Source: Trametes villosa
Taxonomy: Eukaryota > Basidiomycota > Agaricomycetes > Polyporales > Polyporaceae
Length of the DNA: 64,000 nucleotides
Direction of reading: 5' to 3'
Assembly: GCA_002964805.2 (NCBI GenBank)
Contig: PUDQ02000001.1
Location: forward strand, 5,790,001-5,854,000
Of the stretch, positions 11,415 through 22,712 are shown in pieces. Each line of letters opens with the position of its first letter. Within the stretch, counting starts at the first letter, position 1. The notes below the pieces were generated by a model. The model searched no databases. It saw only the letters and a list, made by a program, of their open reading frames with translations, and was not told where the DNA came from. Position numbers and translations under genes: made by a program.

Positions 11415-13761
11415 TTAGTCCTCGTGAAACGGCGACGCGGGCGCGTGCATGCCGCTGCTGACCGAGCGCGCGACGGGGCGCGGCGCGAGCGACGACAGGT
11501 TGATGTGCGAGCTGTTGCGCGAGCGCGAGAGGAGCGAGGACACGCTCCCGTTCGAGACGATGCTCCCGTCCTGGAGGCGCGGCGAGCCGGGCACGTACGA
11601 CGTCGCCGTCCCGTTCGGCGCGTCGAGCCCGCCCCCGCCGTGCGTCTTCGGGACGGGGTGCGAGAACGAGCGGTGCGGGGAGACGCGCGCGGGCGAGTAC
11701 TGCCCCGCACGCATCGAGCCCTCGCGGCTGATCGTGAGCGGGGACGGGCGCGCGGCGCGGATGCCGAGCGTCGACGAGAGGCGCTTGAGCGGCGGGAGGA
11801 GCTGCAGGGAGATGCGCGACGCGGAGGGCGACCACGGCGGCGAGGGCGGGGGCCCGCCGGTGAGCGCCTGGCCCTCCTCCATCATGTAGCCCTCGGCGAG
11901 GTACGCGCGGTCGCGCTTGTTCGTGAACCGGCGGACGGTGCTGCGGATGCGGTGGCGCATGCGGTAGAAGACCATGCAGCAGAGTGCGACGACGACGACG
12001 TAGAAGAGGAAGGCGACGGGCGAGAACCCGAGCTGGTGCCGCGTGAGCGCGGGCGGGAGGTGGTGCGAGAACTTGTCCTCGATCGCGTCGAAGTCGAGGA
12101 ACGGCGGGCGGATCGGCTTCACGGGCGACTTCGTGATGTCGGGCACGTCGTCGAGCGGGTCGACGATCGGGCGCGCCGCGGCGGACGCGGGGGGCACGTC
12201 GCGGCTCGCCTCGAGTACCATCTTCCCGAGCGTCCAGCTGATGGCGATGTCCCCGACGGTGTCCATCGACTGGAAGGTCGGCCGCCCGAGGCCCTTCGTC
12301 TGTGCCTGTGCCGCGACCTTGTCGCCGTCCGTGGTGACGTTGCCGCCAGGGTCGACGATGCGTGGCATGCCGATGCCTTCGTGCAGGACGTTGACAATCC
12401 ACGCCGCCTTGAAGCACTGCATCTGCAGCCGCGGAATCTCCACGTCGAGCCCCCACTTCCCGGTGTCCACGATGACCCCGCCCTGCTCGACCTCGCCGTC
12501 TCCGCCCAAGTGGCCCTGTTTCCGAGACTCTTCGTGTTCCTGGAGGACCCGTGGCCAGTCTTGTGCACAGAAATCGGCGGCCGCACGCTCGTACTGGACG
12601 ACGTCGTAAGACCCGCCGAGTCCGAAGCTCTGCTCCGTTGAGTACCAGTACTCCGACACGCCGATAAAATTCGACGCGGTGAAGTCTATTGGGGGCACGA
12701 CTACGCCGTTGAAGAGACAGTGCGAGTCTGGACAGGGCGCGTCCTTATTCAGGAGGGGGAGCGTCTTCTGGAGGCACTGCTCGAACGACCCTGTGCCGAC
12801 GAACTTATGCGCAGTCTTGGCGTGTGGTGATGCAGTCTCCAGCTGGACTGGCGTGTTCGTGACGACGAGATCCTTAGGAAGACAGGGGTCCTCGACGTAT
12901 TCCGGAGTGCTGCTCGAGACCGTACGGTTGGCCTCGTACTCGTTAATGAGCTGACCGACGTAGCGTTCCCGAGCCTGGTTCGTTCCGTATCCTAGCCATG
13001 TCGTCACAAATACTTTGTGGTGAATGTCGTTACCGTCGAGGAGGCGTAACCGGACATCCAAGAGGTTCTGCCCTTCCTGCGCCTGCTTGGTCGGCTCGAA
13101 AGCGATCTGGGTCGACGCCCCGCCCATGTCCAGGAAGCCATACGTCAACCGCTCCTCGTCCGAGCCCTTGAAGCCGTCCATGAGGTAGTTGACCGCTATC
13201 CATCCGAAGAGGCCCTCCTCCTCGCCCGTGATTATACGGACGCTCGAGCCGCATGGTCCCGCGAAAGAGGGCTCCTCTATCCGGAAGTTCGAGTGGTACT
13301 TCAGGAAGTTGCAGGTCTCTTGCAGTACTTCGGCCTGCTTCTCTGGCGTGAGCAGGCGCATGCCGGCGGTTGCGAGGAGGAAGAGGGGAGTATCTGGCTG
13401 GACCGAGGGCGGTATATGCGTCCTCGCATGCTCAAGCAAGGGTTGGAGGTATGCGCCAATACCCTCGACATTGTCCGCGAACGTCGAGATGCCTGGCAAG
13501 ATGTCGGGGTGAACGGTTGCGCAGAAGGCGGATGCAGTTGAACATACCCGGCTCTACCTTGAGCGACCACTCGTCTCCGTTCTCGGTCCCCTTGCCCACC
13601 TGCGGGAGGGTGCGCAGGGCGTCACCTGCGAGCTGCTGCCGGACGGTCCGCGCATCCTTCCAGCTGTATATCTGCAGCCGCGAGCCCGAAGAGCCTGCGT
13701 CTATCACCACTCCGAAGCGGCGCGAAGCTAGCCAGGGGTCGACGACGGTAGGAGGCGGCAT
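11415..13761 (-). CDS. YND1: Golgi/endomembrane apyrase, GDA1/CD39 family (YND1-like)
   Basis: Two exons on the minus strand (13761-13548 and 13492-11415, 55-nt intron) encode 763 residues. The conserved apyrase regions appear in order: VVIDAGSSGSRLQIYSW at residues 18-34, LFLLATAGMRLL, then ITGEEEGLFGWIAVNYL, then GFLDMGGASTQIAFEP. One transmembrane helix (FLFYVVVVALCCMVFY) lies near residue 566, followed by a basic, Ser-rich cytoplasmic tail. No N-terminal membrane anchor is present. That arrangement matches yeast Ynd1 rather than Gda1, which is anchored at its N-terminus. The enzyme hydrolyses nucleoside di- and triphosphates in the Golgi lumen, which removes the nucleotide product of glycosyltransferases. 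A nucleotide-sugar transporter lies nearby at 16689. The 207-bp gap to the HYPK-like gene is a divergent promoter. Confidence 0.93.
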
Positions 13762-13968
13762 GGACCAGCATCAGCAGGCCGGTGCGCGCAGACAGCAAGC
13801 GAGAGCGAGTAGCGAGGAGCCGGGGTCGTGCGGGTCGTCAGCGGCGGACGTCGTGGTCAGGCAGCAAGGTCGTGGTGGCGTTGATTGAGATGCGGGAAAT
13901 GCGGAATGGGCGAATATCCCGCGCAGGCGACTGGCGCCCGTGCTCGCCCATTCCTTGCTGCATCCGCC

Positions 13969-14367
13969 ATGGCCAGTCTCCGAAGCAACGGCCGGCCAGA
14001 GCCAGAGGTCATCGCCAACGTATGGCTCGTCTTGCTCGTCGGTGGTGCTCCGCAGTGCACTTAACATGCTCTTGGTTGGCCAGTTTTTGGACGGACACTC
14101 CTACTCCAAAGGCAAGCTGGAGGAAGTGTTCCGTACCCTGCGCCTCGACAAGCCCTACCCGAAACCTCCGAGGGTTCCGCCTAGCCCCTACAAACCGGAA
14201 GACATCGACGTGCTTGTAAGTGATCTCAATTGCAAGCTTCCATTACTTGCGCTATATACCTGGCGCAGGTCCAAGAGTTTGAAATCACGCGGGCACAAGC
14301 AGAAAAGGCTCTCGCCGAGGCGAACGGAGATGTGATCGAGGCATTACGACGAACGGTAGCATTATGA
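13969..14367 (+). CDS. HYPK-like protein with C-terminal NAC/UBA domain
   Basis: Three short exons (13969-14019, 14084-14215, 14269-14367) encode 93 residues, too finely split to appear as one open frame. The C-terminal ~40 residues (EDIDVLVQEFEITRAQAEKA, followed by LAEANGDVIEALR) match the UBA-like domain shared by the alpha subunit of the nascent-polypeptide-associated complex and HYPK. HYPK binds and regulates the ribosome-associated NatA N-acetyltransferase. The N-terminal half (FLDGHSYSKGKLEEVFRTL) is Pro- and Lys-rich and unlike animal HYPK, so equivalence is inferred from the C-terminus only. The start is the first ATG that gives a continuous frame. It shares a 207-bp divergent promoter with the apyrase gene and ends 37 bp from the stop of the convergent mS51 gene. 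Confidence 0.72.
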
Positions 14368-14404
14368 CGAGCCTTCGTACATGTAGTGAACTGTGAACGC
14401 GAAT

Positions 14405-15679
14405 CTACTGCCCCTGCCCCGCTGCTTTCAAGGTGGTGATGGTAGTCAATAGGTTCTGGGCGGCTTGAACCTTGTTGACGGAGCGCTCGACGTAGGTTGT
14501 CGGTGCCGGGGCGTTGGTCATGCTCACGACGCGGTGAACGGCCCCAACGTGGCCGATGTAGTCTTTCGACCCAGCTGGGTAGGGGTTGTCCTTCAACGCG
14601 CGTACGGCATCCGAGTCGACCCGGACGGTGGTCGAAATCTTCGCCCCCTCGAGACCCTCCGGGATGACGCCGACCGTGGCAGGCGCAGCGTATAGATCGA
14701 CGAGGGAGAATCGGAAGGTGTTGACAGGGTTCGCATCGCCTCCGCGGTCGCCGAGCTTCAGCTTGGACGTCATGCCCGCCGTCGCGACGACAGACGTGTT
14801 GTCGGTCCGCTGCGAGAGGATGCGGCCAATGTGGGGCTTGACGATGAGCTGGGTTTGCAGGGGAGTGGAGCGAGTGTAGTTCAGGCCCGCGAAGCGGTGG
14901 GGGCGCTGCTCGATGTGACGAGGGCGGGACGCGCGGTAGTCGACGTAGGCCTTGTGGGCGAGGAACTCCTTGAACTCGTCGCCGGCGGCGTGCAGCGACC
15001 GACCAAGGAGGGTTCGGTGCTCGTCCGCGACAACCTTGCGGCCGTACTTGTCCAAGTATTCGCGGAACGCAGGACGGAGCTCCCGGATGCGCTTCAGGTA
15101 GCGGTCGAACTCCCTGTCCGACATGGCCTCGAGGTTGGGCGTAGCTTGGCTCATCGGCGGCTTCCCCGTTGCTGTGGTCGTGACCTCCTCCGCACCTGCG
15201 TCCGCGTCCACGTCCGGATTCGTCTTCTTCGTCTCCTCCGCCGTCTTCCGCGGGACGAGATCCGAGTCCACCGTGAACTCGATCTCCGCCAGCCGTCCCA
15301 CCCGCGCCGACCAGGGCCCATTGGTCTTGACCTGCGTCGGCGCCGCCCCCGACTCATCCCACATCCTGATCCACCGGTTCTGCTGCTCCGCGCTGCGCCA
15401 TACCGTCTGCTGTTCGCGAGAGTCGATCGCCTGGACGGTGATGTGGGCGTTCCTCCGGCGAATGGCGAGCGGCCGCTTCAGGCCAAAGTTTCCACGCGCA
15501 GCGTGACCATCGTACGTGGTGTAGACCTGGCCGATGTGCGGGTCGAAGGACGCGAATTTTGACCGCCGCAGGACAGCAGCGAATTGGGACGGCGGCGGGG
15601 TAGCCATGAAGACTGTACGAGCTTGTGCGCTAGCACCTAAGCGCTGGTGAAGGACGCGGGGCGGGGTTTCAATCGGCAT
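14405..15679 (-). CDS. MRP51: Mitochondrial small-subunit ribosomal protein mS51 (Mrp51 family)
   Basis: A single open frame encodes 424 residues from the first ATG (15679) or 400 from a second in-frame ATG at 15607. The N-terminal block fits the fungal Mrp51 family: a short RRSKFASFDPHIGQVYTT region, then GNFGLKRPLAIRRRNAHIT, then a QAIDSREQQTVWRSAEQQNR region. The middle is an acidic, disordered linker (residues ~165-195). mS51 is a fungal-specific part of the mitoribosome small subunit needed for mitochondrial translation. A TATATAAG stretch at 15699-15706 would place minus-strand transcription start near 15670 if it acts as a TATA box, which favours the ATG at 15607. The first 24 residues could instead be a targeting presequence. 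No intron is needed. Confidence 0.8.
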   Translation of the reverse strand: MPIETPPRVLHQRLGASAQARTVFMATPPPSQFAAVLRRSKFASFDPHIGQVYTTYDGHAARGNFGLKRPLAIRRRNAHITVQAIDSREQQTVWRSAEQQNRWIRMWDESGAAPTQVKTNGPWSARVGRLAEIEFTVDSDLVPRKTAEETKKTNPDVDADAGAEEVTTTATGKPPMSQATPNLEAMSDREFDRYLKRIRELRPAFREYLDKYGRKVVADEHRTLLGRSLHAAGDEFKEFLAHKAYVDYRASRPRHIEQRPHRFAGLNYTRSTPLQTQLIVKPHIGRILSQRTDNTSVVATAGMTSKLKLGDRGGDANPVNTFRFSLVDLYAAPATVGVIPEGLEGAKISTTVRVDSDAVRALKDNPYPAGSKDYIGHVGAVHRVVSMTNAPAPTTYVERSVNKVQAAQNLLTTITTLKAAGQGQ

Positions 15680-16688
15680 TTGAAACTAGACGACGCGGTA
15701 TATAAGTCGGCGCGCACGCGTCGCTCTCTCCAAAAACCACCGACGTCAAATTGCTGTCCTGTCCTTGCTTGCCCTCACAGGCGTTGCTCTCCCGTAGGTT
15801 GGACGGTCCAGACAAACGTCGAAGACGGAACCCGGATGTCTCAAAAACAATCTTTGCTGATTGCTTCTCCCTCTGGTTGAGAGGTGAGGACGCAGGATCA
15901 CCTGGAGGTCATCCACATTCTCCTTCGTAGCCTACGTGTACCTGGTACGAGGGTGGGGAGCAATATATCTGCTGTGAGTTCTTCTACGTGCTGTGTCGAT
16001 GAACCGAGGAGGCCTATGACGAAAAACCTGGTAACATAACGCACCCACGATGTGTGAGCCTCTGCGCCGTGGTGACTCTCGTTGCCATTGGTGCAGCCAG
16101 GTTCCACAGCCGTTGGCTCGTCCAATACACACTCAAGTGCGTTGGGTGCGGATGGAGAGTGTAAGGCGAGGCCGAGGCCTCCAGCGGTTCATCATACTTT
16201 CCTCGAGCCATCGTCTGATTGTGCCTTCTGCAGATACAGTATCGTCAGACAGGCACCCGACCCAGGAGTTACTGCGACGCTCTCGCGCAGTGGAGTGCGC
16301 TGGCACGGCTCGGGTAGCGCATGTACTGCCCTCTGTGTTTCGGGGTGTTGTTCTGTGTAGTAACGAGGATGTTTGTTGAACGGCGTATGACGAAAGGGCA
16401 ATCCAAACTGCGTGAAAATTGATTAGCGAACGTCGGGGCGCGCACATGCGCAGCGGGCGCCTAAGGGGCGGACGGATCGAATTCTGGTAGAGCCGACGCC
16501 TGGAAGCGCCCGTGGGTGGACGTTCGGGGGCGCGAGCGTGCGTCGCTTGCCCGTGGTTCGCTTCCTCCTCCAACGTCCACGACGACGACCACCACCTCCC
16601 GCACGAAGGGCACCGTTGTCCCCTGGCCTCCGTCGCGCTAGTCCAGCCGTCCTCGCTTTGCCCGGCAGCAGAAAACTAGCTCACTCCG
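15680..16688. other. Divergent intergenic region between mS51 and the transporter gene
   Basis: About 1 kb lies between two genes transcribed away from each other, so it holds both promoters. A TATATAAG motif at 15699-15706 sits close to the mS51 start. A C/T-rich stretch at about 16565-16660 precedes the transporter start, as is common at fungal promoters. No coding frame with splice support or RNA gene was found. Confidence 0.55.
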
Positions 16689-18387
16689 ATGGACGCCCGC
16701 CCAACACGACGAGTTTCCGCCCTCGGCATGTCGGCGCCGTCCTCGCCAGACGTCTACCATCGTCAGTATCCGACGGGTCGCAACGTCTCTACCATCTCGC
16801 TCGATGATCCCGTGGGCTCAAGGCCGCCGTCAGTGCGCTCAAGCCCACGGCTGGCGCCCATTTTGACACCTATCAACACCTCGCCTCTCCCTTCGCCGAC
16901 GTCAGCACCCACAAGTAGCATTGGCGGAGAGGGCAGCGGGCCCACGATATTCGGGCTGCCGTTGAAATATGTCTCGTACGTGAATGCGCGCATGTCTACT
17001 CGCTTTCGTTTTCACACCTTTACGATGTCGCGCTAGGCTGGTCACGCTCGCGGTGCAGAACGCGGCGCTGTCAATCGTCATGCATCAATCCCGAGTGTCC
17101 GCGCCTGCCGCGCAGTCGTACTCGCCCGCCACGGCCGTGCTTCTGAACGAGATGCTGAAGGGTGCTATCTCCTTCTTCATCGCGTTTTTGCGCGTGGCAT
17201 ATGCTTCGGACGCGCCCGGGCTCGGGTTCGCGGGCTGGTTCTTCGCGCTTCGGAGGGTCTGCCAGGAGATCTTCAGCCCCGACTGCTGGAAGCTGTCCAT
17301 CCCCGCGCTCCTCTACGTCGTGCAAAACTCGCTGCAGTTCGTCGCAGTCAGCAACCTCCCGGTTGCGACGTTCCAGGTCACGTACCAGATGAAGATCCTC
17401 ACCACGGCCGCGTTCTCGGTCGCGCTCCTCCGGAAACGGCTCTCGTCGTCGAAATGGATCTCGCTGTTCTTCCTGGCTGCCGGCGTCGCTATTGTCCAGC
17501 TTCAGACCATCGGCACTCGTGAAGTACCCGCCAACACCCCGGTCGGAAGTGCACACGAGTCGGCACCGCTCCATATCCACATCATGAGCCCTCTCAAGGG
17601 CTTCGGCGCGGTCACGGCGGCGTGCTTCACGTCGGGGCTCGCCGGGGTGTACTTCGAGATGGTCCTCAAAAACTCGAAAGCAGACCTCTGGGTCCGCAAT
17701 GTCCAGCTATCATTATTCTCCCTCCCGCCCGCGATCTTCCCCCTCCTCTTCCAGACGTACCACCCGGCGCACGGCGGCATCTGGGCGAACTTGCTTCGGA
17801 ACTTCGGCGGGTGGGCGTGGGCGACGGTCAGCATCCAGGTGCTCGGCGGGCTGATCACGGCCGTCGTCATCAAGTATTCGGACAACATCCTGAAGGGCTT
17901 CGCCACGAGTCTCTCCATCGTGCTTTCCTTCCTCGCCTCCGTCGCGCTCTTCGGCTTCCACATCACACCCTCGTTCGTCATCGGGTCGACCGTCGTGCTC
18001 GTCGCGACGTGGATGTACAACCAGCCCCCCGGCCGGGAGTTTGTGGCGATCACGAGCGTCATGCCGAGCAAGTCGCAGCCGCCGTCGTTCCCGGGCACCC
18101 CGGTCAGCCCCGACGCGCCCATCCTGGGGCAGTTCCCGCCGGAAAAGAAGAAGCCGTCGCCGTTCGGGAGCCCGCGCGCGTTCGCCACGGCCCTCGGCGT
18201 CACCGCCGCCACGGACAGGCCCGAAGGCGAGGGTGGCTATTTCGGTCAGACACTGGACACGAACCGCTACCTGAACGCGCCGTACGGCTCGCCGTTCCCC
18301 TCCCGGACGCCCTCCCCGATCCCTACGCCCCCCTACCCCCCGCCGTCGCCCCTGCAGAGCTCGCATGTTCTCGAGCGGCGGCAGTAA
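16689..18387 (+). CDS. Nucleotide-sugar transporter, SLC35A family (UDP-galactose/UDP-GlcNAc type)
   Basis: Two exons (16689-16975 and 17037-18387) encode 545 residues. A disordered Ser/Pro-rich N-terminus of ~90 residues is followed by about ten hydrophobic helices. Family signatures are clear: LVTLAVQNAALSIVMHQSR at the first helix, FVAVSNLPVATFQVTYQMKI, then LAGVYFEMVLKNS, and the diagnostic IKYSDNILKGFATSLSIVLS near the end of the membrane domain. These proteins exchange cytosolic nucleotide sugars for luminal nucleoside monophosphate in the Golgi. The galactose/GlcNAc assignment rests on the KYSDNILKGFATS motif; the substrate is not proven. The ~130-residue Pro/Ser-rich cytosolic tail is longer than in yeast or animal members. 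The apyrase at 11415-13761 works in the same luminal nucleotide cycle. Confidence 0.92.
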
Positions 18388-18926
18388 TAGTATTTACACT
18401 AGCATACGACCAGTCTAGCGCACGACCCGGCGGCCATGATATACCCCCAGACGCGGGCCGCCGTAGACACTTCAGCCTGACCCTCACGACGCAGAGCCCC
18501 TCGCACAACTATCCTGGTGCCTTACGCACGCCGCTCCCTCCATGTCTGCTCTGGACGTATTCCCGCGTAGGATAGCATGAGCCCTAGAGTACTTACGATA
18601 TTTCGCCCCCGCTGTAATATGCCTTGAACTTTGCTCCGGAATCTTGACGTTTTTGAGCAGGCTCGAGGTGCGCTATACATATGCGCCAGTAACGTAAACC
18701 GCTGGCCAATAGAATTGTTTGCATGCAGTCATACCGCGCGCTCTCTCGGCGCGGGCTCCCCGGTGGCTGCAACTTTCTACTCGGAGTAACTACTAGTACT
18801 CCTGCCTCGAACGCTCATCTCGACTGAGGCACCTGCTTAGAACTGCCTGCACGCGCTGCACAAAACGTATAGAACTGCTTGGAAGATCACACAGCGCATC
18901 AGGAGTCGCGGGCGCGTTCGGTGGAC
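18388..18926. other. Intergenic region upstream of ELP3
   Basis: The 539 bp contain the transporter 3' flank and the ELP3 promoter. Several TATA-like AT-rich stretches are present (for example around 18670). No coding sequence, repeat or RNA gene was recognised. Confidence 0.6.
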
Positions 18927-21210
18927 ATGGTGCAGAGGACAAAAACCGAGGGTGAGCAGTGCCGTACGTATATACCGCCCCGAACACTCTGATTGAGCAG
19001 CGTATATAGGCCCATCGCAGGCCGAGCAGCTGCTGCGAGTAACATCGGGCATCGCTGCTGAACTCATCAAGGCGCACGATGCGGGGCAAACCGTGTCACT
19101 GAACGAGCTCCGGGCGAAGATGAGCAAGAAGCACGGCTTCGGCGGCGTGCCTCGGCTTGTGGACATCATCAGTGCAATCCCGGATGACTACAAGAAAGCG
19201 CTATTGCCCAAATTGAAGGCGCGTCCGATCCGGACAGCGAGTGGGGTGTGTGCACCGTCTCTATGCGATGTGAATATGCTCACCGAGGCGTGAAGATCGC
19301 AGTGGTAGCGGTGATGTGCAAGCCGCATCGGTGTCCACACATCGCCATGACTGGGAACATCTGCGTGTGCGTGAGCCGATGGGAACTTGGGAGAATCTGC
19401 TGACATGGTCGGCAGGTATTGTCCAGGAGGTCCCGACTCGGACTTCGACTATAGCACCCAGAGCTATACCGGATACGAGCCGACGAGCATGCGAGCCATC
19501 AGAGCGCGGTATGATCCATACGAGCAGACCAGGGGCCGTGTGGAACAACTGAAGAGTTTGGGACACAACGTCGACAAGGTACGCTGCAAAGGTGTCCGCT
19601 CCGCCCGTGTTAACTTACGCCTATCGATCAGGTGGAATTCATCGTAATGGGAGGCACGTTCATGAGCATGCCGGAAGAGTACAGGAATACCTTCATTGCG
19701 CAACTTCACAACGCACTATCCGGCTACACCGGCCTTGACGTCGACGAGGCTGTTCGGTACGTTCCGTGTGTCATGCTGCACCCCTGTACACGTTTACTCA
19801 ATCCGTGCGCCAGGTATTCGGAGCTAAGCAAGTCGAAGGCGATCGGCATTACGATAGAAACTCGGCCTGATTACTGTCTGCGGCCACATTTGAGGTGTGT
19901 TGCCTTCCGTTTACGCTCAATCTCCGAGTCACTGATAGGGTACGCAGTCAGATGCTGCGATATGGCTGTACTCGCCTCGAAATCGGCGTACAGTCCGTGT
20001 ACGAGGACGTCGCGCGTGATACGAACCGCGGCCACACCGTGCGCGCGGTGTGCGAGTCATTCCACCTCGCGAAGGATGCAGGGTTCAAGGTGGTCGCACA
20101 CATGATGCCCGACTTGCCCAACATCGGCGTGGAGCGCGACCTTGAGCAATTCAAGGAATACTTCGAGAACCCCGCGTTCCGCAGCGACGGCCTGAAGATT
20201 TACCCCACCCTCGTCATCCGAGGAACTGGCCTGTACGAGCTCTGGCGGACCGGCCGGTACAAGAACTACACGCCGAACGTGCTCGTTGACGTGGTGGCCC
20301 GCATTCTGGCGCTCGTACCGCCATGGACACGGGTGTACCGAGTGCAGAGGTGCGTGCGGGCCGCTCCGATCGGTATGAATGCGGCTAAACGCACACCTAA
20401 ACCACGCCCCCAGGGACATCCCGCTCCCGCTCGTCACGAGCGGGTGCGAGAACTCCGGGAACCTGCGCGAGCTCGCGCTGAACCGCATGAAGGACTTCGG
20501 CGCGGAGTGCCGAGATGTGCGCTTCCGTGAAGTGGGCGTACGTCGCGTTTCCCCCGTCTCCGCCGCAGCGTGCTTATTTGCTTGCCCTCTCCGTCCCCGT
20601 CTCCGCCGAACCTAAACTCTGTAACCGTGTCACCGAACGCGCGCGTGCGGGCCGCACACCTGCAGATCCACGAGATACACCACAAGGTCCGCCCGGAGTC
20701 GGTCGAGCTCCTCCGGCGGGATTATACCGCAAACGGCGGCTGGGAGACGTTCCTGTCGTATGAGGACCCGGAGCGGGATATCCTGATCGGGCTGCTGCGG
20801 CTGAGGAAGTGCTCGGACGAGGGCACTTTCCGGCCGGAGCTGGTGCGACGGGAGGAGGGCGGGTGTAGCATCGTGCGGGAGCTGCATGTGTATGGCACCG
20901 CTGTCCCCGTACACGGGCGGGACCCGACCAAGTTCCAGCACCAGGTGAAGAGGACGTGAAAATGCTAGAAGGACACCGTTCTGACCGCTTTTCGTAGGGT
21001 TTCGGAACGCTACTGATGGAGGAGGCCGAGAGGATTGCCCGGGAGGAACACGGCAGTGTGAAGTTGGCTGTCATCTCTGGTGGGCACAGATCACAAGGGG
21101 TATACTGTGAACAGCACTGACGGGTCTGTCTAGGTGTCGGCACTCGCGACTATTACCGGAGGCTAGGATATGAGCTGGATGGGCCGTACATGAGCAAGTC
21201 GCTGCTGTAG
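18927..21210 (+). CDS. ELP3: Elongator complex catalytic subunit Elp3 (radical SAM / acetyltransferase)
   Basis: Eleven exons (18927-18951, 19010-19245, 19296-19366, 19416-19578, 19632-19756, 19814-19894, 19948-20349, 20414-20537, 20666-20944, 20998-21079, 21134-21210) give 554 residues, close to yeast Elp3. The radical-SAM iron-sulfur cysteines are in [15 protein letters not shown] (Cys100, 110, 113). Other family blocks are [23 protein letters not shown] and [19 protein letters not shown]. The C-terminal acetyltransferase fold has [25 protein letters not shown] and [16 protein letters not shown]. Elp3 forms carboxymethyl-type modifications on wobble uridine 34 of cytosolic tRNAs. The 25-nt first exon is the least certain, chosen because it alone gives an ATG in phase. 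The gene converges on MDM12 with a 75-bp gap. Confidence 0.97.
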
Positions 21211-21285
21211 TGTATACATCGATCCCTGTAGTATTACATGTCTGTCCCGTAGTGTATCATCCAGTCCGCAGTGTAGTCCTAGGAA

Positions 21286-22479
21286 TCACGAGTCCGCGCC
21301 ATCCTGATCCCCATCGCCAAGTACGAATGTCTGGAAATTGGGGAAGACCAGCTCGTCTTCGACCGTCTTGCGAACGACATCCTGGATGAACCGCTCGACG
21401 CGCGTGACATTTTTCAGGACGTGCTTGTCCGCTTGCCCAATCTCGCTCTCGATGTAGATGTTCGGCAGGAGGCGCTGCCCGATGGGTAGCGGCTTGCCCG
21501 GACGCGACCCGCCCGCAGACCCGAGCGCCTCCTCGTCCGTCTCCGTCGGGGTACCCCCCGATGAGGGCGTGTCGCGCTTCGGCCGCTCCCCGCCCAGCGG
21601 GCCGTACGGGTCAAGTTCATCGACGATACAGAGGTGTACACGCTTCCGTTCGCCCTCGTAAGCGACGACGACCTCGCCGTTGAAGAGCAGACCGGTGACA
21701 GAGAGCTTGATGGGCAGGGACATGAACATCGGGGAGGGGTAGTTGATGAGCAGCGAGGTCGTGAGTGTGATGCGAAGATTCGAATGCCAGGTGATGTGTA
21801 GGTGCAGCTGCAGATTCGGGTGCTGGGGAGGCGGCGGCTTCGGCGGTTGCTCCAAGTCTTGCGGCGGAGAGGGGGACGGTGACTGTGATGCGCCGTCTTC
21901 TGAACCAGCGTCATCTATTCGCTGCAAGTCGCGCTTTGCTGCTATCGAGGCTGGGGGCGCGGCGGATATGGCGGACATGGCGGAGAGGTATAAGGAAGGG
22001 GAGGGGTATGATGGGCGGAGGTCGGCCAGGCTCGTAAGCGTTGGACTCCAGATGTCTCTCGGCGACCGGAGGAAAGGCGTTGAGTGTAGCATGTCCATGC
22101 CTACTCCAGGACTCATCCCGTAGCGCATATGCGGCGGGAGGTGGTGGTACGCGGGTCCGTCCTCGATGCCCTTTCCGCGCACGGCCTTGCGCGAGACCCA
22201 CTCAAAGTCGTCGTCTGAGAGCTCCGCTGCAGCTGCGCGCGCGGGGCCGCTCTCCTGCTCACCGTCCGAGTCGTCGTCGGCCTCGAGGAAATCCCGGTAG
22301 ATGTCGCGCATGTCGACAAGCTCGACGTCGGGCGCGCTCGAGCCGAAGTCGAAGGAGGTGACCTCTATAGGCCCGATGAAGGACGGCCGGGAGGTGCTGG
22401 CGAGCTGCCGGTTGATGAGATCGACGAGCGTCGCGGCAAGCGACGAGTCCAGTCTGTTCCACTCGAGGTCTATGGACAT
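21286..22479 (-). CDS. MDM12: ERMES complex subunit Mdm12
   Basis: A single exon encodes 397 residues. The start was set at 22479 because the protein then opens with MSIDLEWNRLD, the conserved Mdm12 N-terminus; the open frame upstream is untranslated leader. The SMP lipid-binding domain is recognisable as FIGPIEVTSFDFGSSAPDVE, then LHITWHSNLRITLTTSLLIN, MFMSLPIKLSVTGLLFNGEV and, at the C-terminus, IGQADKHVLKNVTRVERFIQ. Between these is a long acidic and Ser/Pro-rich insertion (about residues 75-220), usual for basidiomycete members. Mdm12 bridges Mmm1 and Mdm10 at the ER-mitochondria contact site and moves phospholipids. It is divergent from UPF1 with 233 bp between start codons. Confidence 0.94.
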   Translation of the reverse strand: MSIDLEWNRLDSSLAATLVDLINRQLASTSRPSFIGPIEVTSFDFGSSAPDVELVDMRDIYRDFLEADDDSDGEQESGPARAAAAELSDDDFEWVSRKAVRGKGIEDGPAYHHLPPHMRYGMSPGVGMDMLHSTPFLRSPRDIWSPTLTSLADLRPSYPSPSLYLSAMSAISAAPPASIAAKRDLQRIDDAGSEDGASQSPSPSPPQDLEQPPKPPPPQHPNLQLHLHITWHSNLRITLTTSLLINYPSPMFMSLPIKLSVTGLLFNGEVVVAYEGERKRVHLCIVDELDPYGPLGGERPKRDTPSSGGTPTETDEEALGSAGGSRPGKPLPIGQRLLPNIYIESEIGQADKHVLKNVTRVERFIQDVVRKTVEDELVFPNFQTFVLGDGDQDGADS

Positions 22480-22712
22480 TGCATGCGCAAGAGAGGTGAA
22501 GTTCGGAGAGTGCGGGTCGACGGCGACACGGAGTGTACTACACAGTGTAGTGCTACAAGTCGTAGGCGCCCGCTCGATGCACTCGATCGTGCCCCAGGCA
22601 CGTGAGAGATAACCATGTGGCTTCCACGTGGGGCTGATCCCGACTAAGCAAAGCACCGAACGGACTTGTACTCGGACTTTCGCTGTTTCTCGTCTCTTGT
22701 ACTCTGCACGCC

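Noticed and set aside
11313..12641. 442-codon plus-strand frame opposite the apyrase gene
   Set aside because: It is antisense to conserved apyrase motifs and its Arg/Ala/Asp-rich translation is a shadow of GC-rich codons.
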